Below are positions 53,512-64,000 of a stretch of DNA of 64,000 nucleotides, one piece after another. The notes below the pieces were generated by a model that was given only the letters and a program-made list of their open reading frames with translations, made no database searches and was not told where the DNA came from. Both the position numbers and the translations under genes were made by a program. The stretch's first letter is position 1. Each line of letters begins with the position of its first letter. Origin of the DNA: Dichetophora obliterata (taxonomy: Eukaryota > Arthropoda > Insecta > Diptera > Sciomyzidae); NCBI GenBank assembly GCA_963920525.1, contig OY986438.1, positions 81,836,877-81,900,876 on the forward strand, given 5' to 3'.

Positions 53512-54285
53512 TTAGAATAGTTGCAAACTCTTCAGCTGGAACTGTGAGAATAAAGGAAGCGTGTGAAGGTTTATTACCTTTTTTTTGCATAAACAAAATG
53601 CATTTTGACTCAACAAGTTATTATGTTTGATAAAGGTCAATACATTTTCAACAGTTGTGTCGGGCTGAAGACGTGAAATAAATAAATTTTTTTTCCTCGA
53701 CACTGCTCTTAAGCTTGATAGATTTCTAGGCTCAATATGAGTCAAAACTGAACTATTAGTCAAAGAAGGAATGTTAGAAGGTGACAAGGAAGTAAGTGGA
53801 GTGTTCCTGTTCAAAAGCTGTGTTGGGGGCTGCTGAGAAGTAGACCCAGATGATTTTCGCTTCTTGTTATTTTCTTTATTTTTTCTCTTTCTTTTTGAGG
53901 TAATGTGGTCTTCTGATGAAAGGATTGTTTGTGTCCCGGCAGAAACAGTCTGTGACAAAGAAAGTGGAATATTTTCCGAAATTGAATTTACATCATAGAC
54001 GCTGGTACTGGGTGCGGCCCTAACTTCACTAAAAAATGTCACAATTTCTCGAAAATTGTTGCTTAACGAGTTAAGACTTTCCCCAAATAGCTTAATTTTT
54101 GAATAAAGTTCATCTGGGGAAAGTGAACCACACAAAGGACAGTACCAGCGAAGACCTGTTCGCAGAAATTTTAAGTTATCAAGGCATGACTTGGAAATAC
54201 CGACACAAGATGCATAAAACATTTGCTCACATGGACCAGAACAGCTGAAAATGGGGTTCAGAATGTTTTGGCTTTTGCAAAGTTA
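53512..54285 (-). CDS. CR1-like LINE ORF1 (PHD-type finger protein)
   Basis: 236 codons from the ATG at 54222; the finger itself starts upstream in the same open frame (from a TAA near 54285): CSGPCEQMFYASCVG, then GLRWYCPLCG, giving the paired cysteines of a PHD-like finger with Tyr where His is usual. A basic, lysine/serine-rich linker follows (KRKRKNKENNKKRK), then NLFISRLQPDTTVENVLTFI, the conserved ORF1 block also present at about 1030-1090. The C-terminal half of that block is replaced by unrelated sequence, so ORF1 is truncated. The 5' end of the LINE is not fixed. Confidence 0.75.
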
Positions 54286-55202
54286 GTCTAAAGAACAAGC
54301 AACGATATTTTCTGCAGAAAAATAATCCATTTTTAATTTTTTAAAAAATGAGCTGATGCAAAATGTGCTTTTAGGGTTATTTTATTCAGACAGTGGTGTG
54401 CACAGTTTAGTAGAAAACAAAAAACAACAACAACACTCATTGAGCTGAAGTTAAACAAATCACCGCACAAAGAAGAAACTAAAACACAGCAAGCATGCAA
54501 AAACAACAACAATGCATTAACTAAATAAGTTAAACAAAGTTAAAATGCAAGAATTAAACTTACACAACTTAAATGCACAATTATTATTTAATGGAACAGT
54601 TGCATATTAATGTTATTAGTATAGTACAATATAATATTTAAGTAATTACGATATTGAACCATTTTAATACACTCACGAATGCAACAAACAAAGGCTTTAA
54701 CATAACACTATAAACACAACCGACACCAACAAATAGTAAGTGTTAAGGTATAATCTTGTATAATCTGTATAATATGTAAATCTTAAAGTACAGAAACAGT
54801 ATTAGCAGCACCAGCAAAAAAGACTTCTGCTAAATCTTGTTACATGTTACATATTTTTCAGTTAAAGAATTTTAACATTCGCTGAATTGAAAGTATGTAT
54901 TTTGAAAAATCCTTTAAAAAATTATCTACTAGTATTCGCATCAAAAATGAAAGCGAGCTGCACAGCCATGTTCTTGCCGCCGAAGGAATTTGTGAAAGAT
55001 GCCCGGAAGATGAAGTTGTTCCTGCCTAAGTTTAAGTTTTATGTTTTTGCGTTATTTAATTTGTCTTTCTTTAACCTATCTATCTTCTTTTTATTTCTAT
55101 TTGCTTCCTTCATTCCATTTCTTTGCGTAATATGTACACTTACTTCTTTTCTTATTTTTATTTCTTTTAATTCTTTATTTCTTATATTAAAAGTTAATAA
55201 TA
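54286..55202. other. Sequence between two divergent LINEs
   Basis: Contains the 5' side of the minus-strand LINE and, from about 54880, T/C-rich DNA that is probably the leader of the plus-strand LINE. The 126-codon frame at 54887-55267 is mostly Phe/Leu/Ile from the T-rich strand and is not convincing. Border between elements not resolved. Confidence 0.35.
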
Positions 55203-58052
55203 ATGTTAACTGTGCTGCAAATACGCGTCTTTTTATCTCAAACCATATCCGTTGTGAGTTCGAATAATTACGGTCGTTGTTGTTCTAGAGACAATCTCTA
55301 TGCTTTAATTCGAATATTAAGCAGGCAAGCGACGGGACTACAGGTATGTCATATTAATGCGCAAAGTTTAAATAATAAAATTGATGAGTTTCGGTACATT
55401 TTTGAAAACTCAAACATGGATATAATTTGTGTATCTGAAACATGGTTTCAGCCTTCTGTTCAAAATAGTGTCTTTAGTGTAAAGGGTTATAGATCATTTC
55501 GTGCGGATCGAGAGTCTCATGCCGGTGGGGTTGCAATTTTTGTTAAAGATGGTATTACATGCAACTTAATCAGTAAATCAAACTCTGAAGATAATATTGA
55601 ATTCCTATTTGTTGACATAATCTATGAATCCAAAAAACTACTTGTCGGCACAGTTTATAGGCCAAATCGTTATGTCCATACAGAAAACTTAATGTTGAAA
55701 ATTGAATCGGTGGTAAGCTCCTATGCTGACATCATAATTTGTGGCGATTTTAATTGTGATTTATTGGTTGAAACTCATTTATCTGATGATATGTGTGCAC
55801 TTGGTCTTACGTCGCCAAACTGCACCACACCCACACACTTTTCCAAAAATAGAAATTCGCTGCTAGACCTCTTTTTTGTCGGTGATAATGATAAAGTCTT
55901 ACTTTATGACCAGTTATCTGCTCCTGTTTTTTCCAAGCATGACCTGATTTTTCTTTGCTATAATTTTCAGCTGCTAATACCAGAGCAAAAAATAACATAC
56001 CGAGATTTTACAAATATAGATTTTAGCTCTCTTCAGACAGAGCTAAATCACGTCGACTGGACAGAAATTTATCACATGCTATCAGTAAATGATAAGTTAG
56101 ATTTCCTACAACGTAACGTCAATTCATTATTTGAAAAACATGTTCCTCTTAAAACTAAAGTTGTAAAGCACTCTCTAAGGCCCTGGTTTTCCAGTACCCT
56201 TAAAAGTTTAATGAAAAAACGTGACGCAGCGTATAATAAATGGAAACGTCTCAAAACACCCGAGCGTTATAATATTTTCCGCATATGCAGAAACAATGTG
56301 GTCAGGGCGGTGAAAATTGCCAAGTTAGCATATTATGAATCTAAATTTAGCTCTGCCATAGGCAGCAAAACGAAGTGGAATATTATTCGGCAAATTGGAG
56401 TTGGTAGAAATATTTCGCTTACAGACACTAGCGTAGACGTCGAGGCTCTAAATAACAAATTTATAGATATACCTATGTCAGCGCCCAGTGTCAACTGTTG
56501 TCGCATCTTTCAGAGATCTATCAACTCGTACTCAGCTTTTAATTTTCAATGCGTTGAATATACAGAAGTACTGCGAAGTTGCTTAGAGATTAAATCTAAT
56601 GCCGTCGGTTTCGATGAAATACATCCCAGGTTTTTTAAGTTACTTCTTCCTGCTCTAACCCCTTTCATTATTAACATTTTCAATACCATCATAACGAAAT
56701 CAGAATTCCCTGCTATTTGGAAAAAAGCAAAAATTATTCCCATCCCTAAAACTGGTAATGAATTCCGCCCCATAGCAATTTTACCATATCTATCAAACGT
56801 TTTTGAAACGCTGATGTACTACGAAATAAACAAATTTCTTTTGGACAATAAACTGCTAACTGACAGACAGTCAGGATTCCGACCTAAGCGTAGTTGCGTG
56901 ACTGCTCTACTTGACGTCAGCGATGAAATTCGAAATAACCTCGATCGCAATGAAATCAGTTTCTTGGTTTTGCTAGATCATTCGAAAGCTTTCGACACGG
57001 TTGATCACCAAATTTTATGTTTGAAATTATTAAATGTGTTTAATTTTTCCGCCACTGCAACTCGACTAATGACCTCTTATCTCACAAACAGATCACAAGC
57101 CGTTAATATAGGCAGCGTTACTTCCAATTTCTTACCTGTAAACCGTGGCGTTCCTCAAGGCTCTGTAATGGGCCCTCTTTTATTTTCGGTTTATATAAAC
57201 GACTTACCAACTGTGCTGCAAAATTGTGGTATACAAATGTACGCTGATGATGTACAACTGTATACTAGCTGTCGCAAATGTGATATTACCACGTGTGTTG
57301 ATAGTCTGAATGCTAATTTGTGTAAAATTTACGATTGGGCTTCCGCTAATGGCTTAAGCATAAACCCAAATAAGTCAAAATGTTTAATTATAACGAGAAA
57401 ACATAACTCTTCTTTGCCCTTTCCGGACGTTACGATAAATGGGTCATGTATTGAAGTTGTAAAAACGGCAAAAAATTTGGGTATTACCTTCAGCAGCACT
57501 TTAGATTGGACGAATCATGTCAACATCACTGTAGGAAAAGTTTATGGTATGCTCCGTAGCCTATGGGCCACACAGTTTTTCACCCCCTTTCACATAAGAA
57601 TGTTATTAGCTAAAACGTATCTTGTCCCCACCTTATTGTACGGATCCGAAATTTTTGCATACTGTGATGCTGCTAGTAAGCGCAAGTTGAACGTTTCCTA
57701 TAACAACATCGCTCGTTATGTCTTCGGACTTAAACGAACCGACCGTATATCCCAGTATGCAAAAAAAATATTCAATTTGACTTTTGACAGTGTTTTGAAC
57801 TTGAGGGCGTTAGTTTTTCTGCACAAAATTATTTTTACCAAAGAGCCAGTTTACCTATATAATAAACTAAAATTTTTAAGATCTCAGCGCGGAAACAACC
57901 TAGTCCAACCAAAACATGCCTGCTTAGCGTCCGAACGTCAGTTCTTTGTTAATTCCATACGTCTTTGGAACTCACTTCCACCGTATCTACAGCGTATTTG
58001 CAATACAGCCATATTTAAATCTAAATTATCAGATTATTTGTCTTCCTTCTAA
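55203..58052 (+). CDS. LINE ORF2, endonuclease plus reverse transcriptase, intact
   Basis: A 949-codon uninterrupted frame. The endonuclease lies at residues ~48-275: VCHINAQSLNNKIDEFR, ICVSETWFQ (catalytic Glu), GGVAIFVKDG, VGTVYRPN, ICGDFNCDLL, LLDLFFVGD, FSKHDLIFL. Reverse transcriptase at ~450-780: AVGFDEIHPRFF, IWKKAKIIPIPKTG, FRPIAILPYLSNVFE, RQSGFRPKRSC, LLDHSKAFDTVDHQ, GVPQGSVMGPLLFSVYINDL, MYADDVQLY (catalytic). C-terminus ends NSIRLWNSLPPYLQ then SKLSDYLSSF. All catalytic motifs are present, so this copy could be active in trans. The first ATG is used; the true start may be the one before VCHINAQ. No ORF1 was found upstream. CR1/Jockey group; related to the 22-24 kb copy. Confidence 0.93.
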   Translation: MLTVLQIRVFLSQTISVVSSNNYGRCCSRDNLYALIRILSRQATGLQVCHINAQSLNNKIDEFRYIFENSNMDIICVSETWFQPSVQNSVFSVKGYRSFRADRESHAGGVAIFVKDGITCNLISKSNSEDNIEFLFVDIIYESKKLLVGTVYRPNRYVHTENLMLKIESVVSSYADIIICGDFNCDLLVETHLSDDMCALGLTSPNCTTPTHFSKNRNSLLDLFFVGDNDKVLLYDQLSAPVFSKHDLIFLCYNFQLLIPEQKITYRDFTNIDFSSLQTELNHVDWTEIYHMLSVNDKLDFLQRNVNSLFEKHVPLKTKVVKHSLRPWFSSTLKSLMKKRDAAYNKWKRLKTPERYNIFRICRNNVVRAVKIAKLAYYESKFSSAIGSKTKWNIIRQIGVGRNISLTDTSVDVEALNNKFIDIPMSAPSVNCCRIFQRSINSYSAFNFQCVEYTEVLRSCLEIKSNAVGFDEIHPRFFKLLLPALTPFIINIFNTIITKSEFPAIWKKAKIIPIPKTGNEFRPIAILPYLSNVFETLMYYEINKFLLDNKLLTDRQSGFRPKRSCVTALLDVSDEIRNNLDRNEISFLVLLDHSKAFDTVDHQILCLKLLNVFNFSATATRLMTSYLTNRSQAVNIGSVTSNFLPVNRGVPQGSVMGPLLFSVYINDLPTVLQNCGIQMYADDVQLYTSCRKCDITTCVDSLNANLCKIYDWASANGLSINPNKSKCLIITRKHNSSLPFPDVTINGSCIEVVKTAKNLGITFSSTLDWTNHVNITVGKVYGMLRSLWATQFFTPFHIRMLLAKTYLVPTLLYGSEIFAYCDAASKRKLNVSYNNIARYVFGLKRTDRISQYAKKIFNLTFDSVLNLRALVFLHKIIFTKEPVYLYNKLKFLRSQRGNNLVQPKHACLASERQFFVNSIRLWNSLPPYLQRICNTAIFKSKLSDYLSSF

Positions 58053-58407
58053 CCAAAACTTTTATCTATTTTTACTTGATTCGCTATTCTATTATTTTTC
58101 TTCATTTATCTCTTTTCATTCGATTTCTTACCTAATTCATTTCTTTGTAATGATATTTTTCTCTCTTAATTTAAAGTTATTTTATTTTTTTTTTTTTAAT
58201 TTTCAGTTTTAAATTCTTATAGTCGTTTTTTTAAAAAACTGTTTTTGATCTCAATGTATTAAATTAATTAATTTCTGTTCAAGTTATGTTTAAGTGTTTA
58301 ATATTAAAAATTTGTTGATTTATATCCACACATGTTATCGGTGCTTAACTATAAGTTTATTTCTTACAAGCGCTTATAAATAAATAAATAAATTAAATTA
58401 AATTAGG
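58053..58407 (+). repeat. LINE 3' untranslated region and (TAAA)n tail
   Basis: T/C-rich sequence without ORF, ending in GCGCTTATAAATAAATAAAT and related AAATT units (58374-58407), the microsatellite-type 3' end of this LINE. Confidence 0.7.
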
Positions 58408-58619
58408 TTTCTTTCATAAATGACTCAATTTTCCCTGAATTGAACACCTGACCTGAAGTAATAATGCATTTTATACAAATTAATGAAACACTTTTTTTTA
58501 TTTTAAAGCAATTAAACTTGTTTTTACTATCACAAGCCCTTTGGATATAAAAAAATGGTTTTAACCTTCTAAGAGGCCACTATTAATCTAGCTTGGTCGA
58601 CCGACCATTATTGAAAATA
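58408..58619. other. Unassigned sequence
   Basis: Nothing recognised. Confidence 0.3.
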
Positions 58620-60565
58620 TACCATACGTTGAAAATATTGTCAGATTGCAATCATCGTTCAAGAATGCTGATAATCATCTTTGTTTTTTGGGTGACTTCA
58701 ACCTTAACAAAATCGTTTGGAGTCCTCATGCTAATGTGCTGATCCCTTCTAATGTCAATAATTCTTTTGAAATTGACTTCATTGATAGTTTATTTAGCAT
58801 TGATTTAAGTCAAATTAATTACTTTGTAAATTCTCTCAATAAGATTTTAGATCTTATTTTTGTCTCAAAAAATTTTAAGACTCAGTTATACGAATGTTTA
58901 TGGCCGGTTTCCCCGTCAAGTATCCATAATGTTCCTCTAGTTTTAGAATGTGAGTTCTATGAATTTCTGTAATGCATGACTCCTTATAACTACTTTAACT
59001 TTAAGTTGTGTAATTTTGTTCTTTTAAATCATATTTTTATTAATACTTACTGGAATGAGTTGTTTCTGAATTTAAAATTGGAAGATTGTTTTGAGTTCCT
59101 CTATAACTCAGGTTCTTAAAGGGGGCAGTAAAAATGATATTTCCAACTATAGGCCTATTTCTAAGCTCTAAAATGTTTCTCAACTCTTTGAAACTATTAT
59201 TAAGAATAAGTTATTCTTTGCAGTTAAACGTCACATATGCCTTGAACAGCATGGCTTTTTTGCTGGTCGGTCAACGGTGACTAACTTAGCAGTTTTCTCA
59301 AGATTTTGCATTAATTCTTTTGAACTGGGAAATCAAGTAGTTGTAATTTATGCGGATTTTTCTAAGGCCTTTGACAAGGTCCCTCATAATGTTTTGATAG
59401 CTAAACTTGCCAAAATAGGTTTTTATTCTGTTTTCTTGAATTGGATCCAGTCTTATCTGGAAAATAGAGTATGTTTTGTTGAATTAAATGGAGTTAAATC
59501 GTATCAATTTATTGCCTCTTCTGAAGTACCGCTGGGTAGCATTCTTGGCCCTTTGCTCTTTACTTTATTTATTAATGATGCCAGTAAATGTTTTCATTCA
59601 GCAAAATTTTTACTTTATGCTGACGATTTAAAGTTATTTAGTAAAATCTCTTATTAAAATGATGTTGTTCTGTTACAGAATGATATTAATAATTTGCTTT
59701 CTTGGTCTTTAATGAATTTTTTACCATTAAATTTTAATAAATGTCTTTCTATGACGTACTCAAAATCCATTATTACGTCCATTTCTTCGTATTATCTCTC
59801 TGGTACTCCCTTACTGAATGTTAATTCCATTAAAGATCTAGGTATGGTATTTGACTACAAGTTCACTTTTGTTGAGCATATAAATTATCTGGTTCCAAAA
59901 TCATATGCATTACTTGCTTCTGTGCGCATTAATAGTACAGAGTTTTCTGATCCTTTTACTCTAATTTGTTTATATAATTCTTTTGTGAGGTCAAGGTTAG
60001 AATATGCTTCCTTTATTTGGAGTCCGTTCTATTTAATTCACTGCTCGCGATTGGAAAAAATTCAAAAATCGTTTACTCGGTTTGCTATTCGTTCATTCAA
60101 TTTTGTTGAGCCCTTGCCTTCTTATGACGCACGAATTATTCTATTGGGTTTGAAAACACTTGAAACAAGAAGAAAGATTCAATCATTAACATTTATCCAT
60201 GAACTTATATCAGGTCATAATGACTGTGCCCAGTTATTACAATTTGTTTCTTTTAATATTCCTGCAAGGACATTACGCCATTACTCGTTATTTCATTCAG
60301 AAATCCATAGAACTCTTTATGCACTTAATGAGCCAATTACTCGTGCTTTGTCTTTGTATAATGAAATATCTTTTGAAAATAATTTAGACTTTTCTTTTTT
60401 TAAAATTATCTTTTAAGAAATTACTTAATAACTGTTTTCGTATAGAATTTTTTCTTTTGTTAAATATATATTATGATATTAGTTTGTAAGTTTTAATTTT
60501 AAGCAGTCTGTAAGGATATTGTAATCCAAAGACAGTGAAATAATAATAATAATAATTATTATTTG
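58620..60565 (+). pseudogene. CR1-like LINE ORF2 remnant with (ATA)n tail
   Basis: Plus-strand LINE with internal deletion. 58646-58972 is the endonuclease end (CFLGDFNLNKIVWS with the GDFN box, then LDLIFVSKNF). 59277-59657 is the RT palm (VIYADFSKAFDKVPHN; SEVPLGSILGPLLF, with Leu-Gly in place of Gln-Gly; LLYADDLKLF). 59694-60416 is the thumb and C-terminus (DLGMVFDYKFTF, FVRSRLEYASFIWSP, LEKIQKSFTRFAIRSF). A stop (59655-59657) separates palm and thumb, and the RT N-terminal motifs are absent. The 3' end is (ATA)n at 60539-60558. Same broad clade as the 1-2.9 kb and 50.6-54.2 kb LINEs. Confidence 0.85.
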
Positions 60566-61335
60566 CTAGTAGAAACACGTACTGCGTAATAGGTACATTA
60601 ACTTTGTCACTCAGCTTGTAATGCCGATAAGGAGGCGTGGCAGGTACAGAAAAGTATATATATTCTTGATCAGCATCACCTCCTGAGTCGATGTATCAAG
60701 GTCCGTTAGTCCGTATGTCCGTCTGCAATCAGGGTAACAGTCGTAATTTTAGAGTTATCGTAATAACATTCAATTTATAAGTTTTTTATTCAAAAATAGA
60801 GATCAAATTCGAAAATGAGCTACTACCTCTTAAAGTGGCTTTACCAAAAGGGTAAAATCTTTTTGCACGTAAAATACCTTTACAATAAATTCAAGAACAT
60901 TGAAATCGGTAAAGAATTCCCTTAATTGCGGCAATTTTAAAACTATTTTTTTCTTCGTCAAACACTGATTCCCATTTCTTTGTTTGCTACCATACAAAAT
61001 GCACTCTTTTCGTCAAATCTCAACCGATGTTGGTAATTTTTAGCTAGTTGGAAAAACAATATCCCAGCGAAATTGTTGATACAAATATGGCATGCGTTCT
61101 TAGGGACACTGCTTCTAGAAGACATTCTGTAGATCCAATTGTGCTTCTTCTTATCTTTATCGAGACTAAAATACTTCTGAATGGCATTCAAAAAGCATTC
61201 AAATTATATATAATATATATAATAATCATTTTTATATAGCATAACCTTAAAAAATTTTTATGACCTAAAAATGTTTACTTGTATCGTTAGTTCACGGGAT
61301 TGTTGTCAGTACCAACAGTAGACAAATTTTTTTTT
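60566..61335. other. Unassigned sequence
   Basis: No gene. 60680-60730 (TCGATGTATCAAGGTCCGTT and neighbours) resembles the generic leader found in many insect repeats but could not be assigned. Confidence 0.3.
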
Positions 61336-61625
61336 AGATTGGTGTAATCTGAATAGCTTACAGTTAAATTTTAACAAATCCAAGATAATCAACTGCTCAC
61401 AGAGACATACACCAATAATTCACAACTATGTTTACGATAACAACTGCTTTTAAGTAAAAGAAAATGTCATAAAATACTTAGGTGTCTTAACAAGAACGAA
61501 ATTGTCGTTTAACGCACATACTGACTATATAATTTCCAAGGCAAATTCTTTTTTCAGCTCTGCTTTCTTATGAGAAACTCGAAAGAATTCAATGATCCGC
61601 TTACATCATGAAACAATGATATGCT
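61336..61625 (+). pseudogene. Decayed LINE reverse transcriptase fragment
   Basis: Frame reads DWCNLNSLQLNFNKSKIINC, then KYLGVLTRTKLSFNAHTDYI and SKANSFFSSAF, the segment after the YADD box in Jockey/CR1-type reverse transcriptases, with several stops. No other part of the element is nearby. Confidence 0.6.
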
Positions 61626-64000
61626 GATAGCGTATTACGTCACTCGGGCTTGTTCCCAGCGGACAATTGCATTAGTCCGAAGGCCTTCTAGCAGGCCTAC
61701 GTTAGGTTTTAAAAGGCCTTCCACACTCCTTGCAAACACCTTTGTATTGCTTGTATGAAATGGGAAAATTTGTCAGGCCTTCCGCTCTCCTTGCTTAAAA
61801 GAGACCTGCCAGAAGCGCTCTTTCGAAAAGTCACGTTAGAAGGAGAAGCACTCGTCTATCGAGGTTGTTCAGAATCATTAGCTTATTTCGCATCAATACA
61901 TATGAAAGTAAGCTTTCGGGAGCCCGGGTTCGAGACCCAACTCGAACATTGTTTTATTGTTTTTTTTTCTTCTGTTTTTTTGTTCTGTGTATTTAAAATT
62001 TTTTTTATTTTTTTATTAATTTTCTTCATACAAAAATATAAGAAAAGACTTTTCCATATAAATATTTTCATATAATATAATATGTCAACAAAAGCTTTTG
62101 TCAATTAGATTAAAGGTTATAAGTTACAATCATATTGACAACAATTTATTTTGTTTATTTGATAAATGGATGTTTCAGTTTGATATAAGACTTTATCACG
62201 AATATCACGTTTTTATTGTTCATTTGACAATCTCTCAATATGAATACAGAATGTTTCAACATGAAAAATAATTTGTTGAATTTTCTATTCTGTTGAAAAC
62301 ATATTTTTTATCAATAATACTCAAATGTTTTGTTGTTTTGATTAAAAGATTTTATTACAGTTTATATATAAAAAACATACTTATAAATATAATTATGGAA
62401 TTCACAAAGTTGATTTTATCCATGCTGAATTCATTGAAAAAGAAGCTCAATTTGTAGTCATCGCTAATGATATATGCATTTAGAAACTCAGCCAAAGCTG
62501 TCGAAGTCCCTCATATGTCGAAGGTGCATTATGGTAAAATTGGTACACTTGAAAACAAAAAAAAATTATTTCACAAGATCACATTTACACACTTAACTTT
62601 CACACGCAAGTTAGCTTCCACTTAAAAAATTGCACTGTATTTTAAAGCTTTCCCGAATTTCAACTACTTAACTTTATTTTGTACATGATTTAAAAAGGCA
62701 AATGACGCCACTGAAATACAAAGCATTTCTTTCTGTTATCAATCTTAAAGGTTTTTGAAATTGATAAACCATTTTATCATTATGAAATTTAAATTTTGTT
62801 CACTTGACTCGGTCGATTATCAATAACATTAATTATTTCTTCAGTATAACAATTCTGTTGATCAAGCCAACAAAGTAGTTTGTTAGTATTATTTATTAAA
62901 ATTATGAAATATTATTCCGATTGATTGACTAGTTTGTCAGCGTAAATAAGCTTATATCAAGTTAAAACAAGTATATTTCAAGCTAATAGAACCATTTCTT
63001 CAAAACAACGTATTAAATTTGTTGCTGTTTTTAATCAAATGGATAAAATTTATTTGGAATTGACAAAAAAAAAGCATTTTGATAAAGTTGAATGGATTAG
63101 AAAATTTCGTTTTGTTTGGGATTAACAAAAGTTATGTATCAATTTCACCAAGAATATTTCTTTGGAGTGTAGTTCCATTATGAACATTTCCAAACTGGTT
63201 ACTTTTGCTAATGTCTTTAAGTAGATCGAAAGTCGTTTCAAAGTATTCAAACGTTAGAGGCATTTATTTTTTATATCTTGCATGTATTACGAAAAGAAGT
63301 GCATCACGTTAAAGATGATACATTTCTTTCACTTTATGTAGTTATTTTTTTAAATATGATGCAAAAACTTACCTTTGTTGAATTCATTAAGTTAATTTTC
63401 CTCAAACAGTTTTAAAATGACAAAAATTGCCACAATGCGTGTTCATATTTAATTTTTATTTTTTCAGAAAAAATTTTGACAAGAAAACAAAATAATATCA
63501 AAGTGAACTGTTCTACACTGAAAGTTTTTTGTACTATTTCATAGCAAGTACAAATTGCGCTAGAAATGAACTAGTTTGATTTTCCAATTGACTCCAAAAT
63601 AACTGCTGGGTTGTTACGATACGCAACTTTGAAAAATTAAAAAGTTGCTATGGAATGAATTCGCAGTTTTTTATTTTAAATTATTATTTGTATATGACTG
63701 TGTACTGCATGTTTGTGGGAATTCATTATTTTTAATTGTGTTTCAAAAATCAACACAGATCCGAAATAAATGACTGCAAATTCTTGTTTTTTGTAGCTTT
63801 ACTCCATTGCCTTGGTCGTTTGGTAAAATCTTTCGACTTGTTCGTCAGACTCTGTTGGAATTTGCCGCTCGAATACATCCATATGGTAATGTAAAAATGT
63901 ATTTAAGTGACATTCACACTCTAATTACGTTAAACGCTTCCAATAATTTTGTGATGTAAAACAGTAGTTTTCATCTCGTATTTTGCCAAAAAATCTTTCG
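61626..64000. other. Unassigned sequence
   Basis: AT-rich DNA without a supported gene. A lone B-box-like GGTTCGAGACC at about 61927-61937 lacks an A box. 62100-63180 has many short TTGATAAA/GTTGAAT-like words without a clear period. Confidence 0.3.

Noticed and set aside
54887..55267. 126-codon frame as ORF1 of the 55-kb LINE
   Set aside because: Phe/Leu/Ile-rich translation of T-rich DNA, no cysteine finger or conserved ORF1 block.
61918..61945. Possible tRNA gene (GGTTCGAGACC)
   Set aside because: B-box-like sequence only; no A box at the right distance and no cloverleaf found.

Overview
This is eukaryotic, AT-rich, intron-scale DNA with no recognisable single-copy host gene. It reads as a transposon-dense stretch of an insect genome, most likely a higher dipteran fly. 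Supporting signs are a gypsy/17.6-type errantivirus with an env gene and a tRNA-Ser primer site, CR1-like LINEs whose ORF1 carries a PHD-type finger, mariner transposases with DD41D spacing (the spacing of the rosa subfamily described from fruit flies), and Helitron ends. A tephritid-like fly fits well, but the species is inferred only.

Layout. 0.4-2.9 kb: a CR1-like LINE with internal deletions. 3.2-11.3 kb: an almost intact errantivirus with two apparently identical 608-bp LTRs, a leader with a six-unit repeat array, two small leader ORFs, gag, pol and env. It has a -1 slippery heptamer between gag and pol, a splice donor/acceptor pair placed to make an env mRNA, and frame breaks near the ends of pol and env. 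11.3-18 kb: transposon debris (mariner end, LINE tail, an unrecognised transposase-like tail, an AT-rich array, a MITE, two Helitron ends). 18.2-21.6 and 29.2-33.0 kb: two copies of one Helitron family on the minus strand. Each carries a different nested element, so each copy supplies the empty site for the other (a mariner at 20.2-21.0 kb; a CACTA-like element with subterminal arrays at 31.5-32.8 kb). 21.6-24.4 kb: a LINE on the minus strand split by a Harbinger-like MITE. 25-29 kb: two small inverted-repeat elements and unassigned sequence.

33-43 kb: non-coding sequence with several inverted-repeat elements: one with subterminal arrays (34.1-36.6 kb) holding a tRNA-derived SINE and a CCCAG-ended element; one with ~150-bp terminal repeats (37.0-38.0 kb); and a 695-bp Mutator-like element with a 9-bp target duplication enclosing an open reading frame of non-repeat sequence (40.1-40.8 kb). 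43.3-51.8 kb: a near-perfect 4,267-bp tandem duplication carrying a dead DD41D mariner, a tRNA-like Pol III unit and the 3' half of a LINE. 50.6-54.3 kb: the rest of that LINE (RT, endonuclease remnant, PHD-finger ORF1). 55.2-58.4 kb: a LINE with an uninterrupted 949-codon endonuclease/reverse transcriptase. 58.6-60.6 kb: another decayed LINE. 61-64 kb: one more RT fragment and unassigned DNA.

The genes do not form a host pathway; each belongs to an element that copies itself. Only the errantivirus and the 55-kb LINE look recently active. Limits: everything was read by eye, without alignment or database search, so clade assignments, percent identities and faint element edges are provisional.
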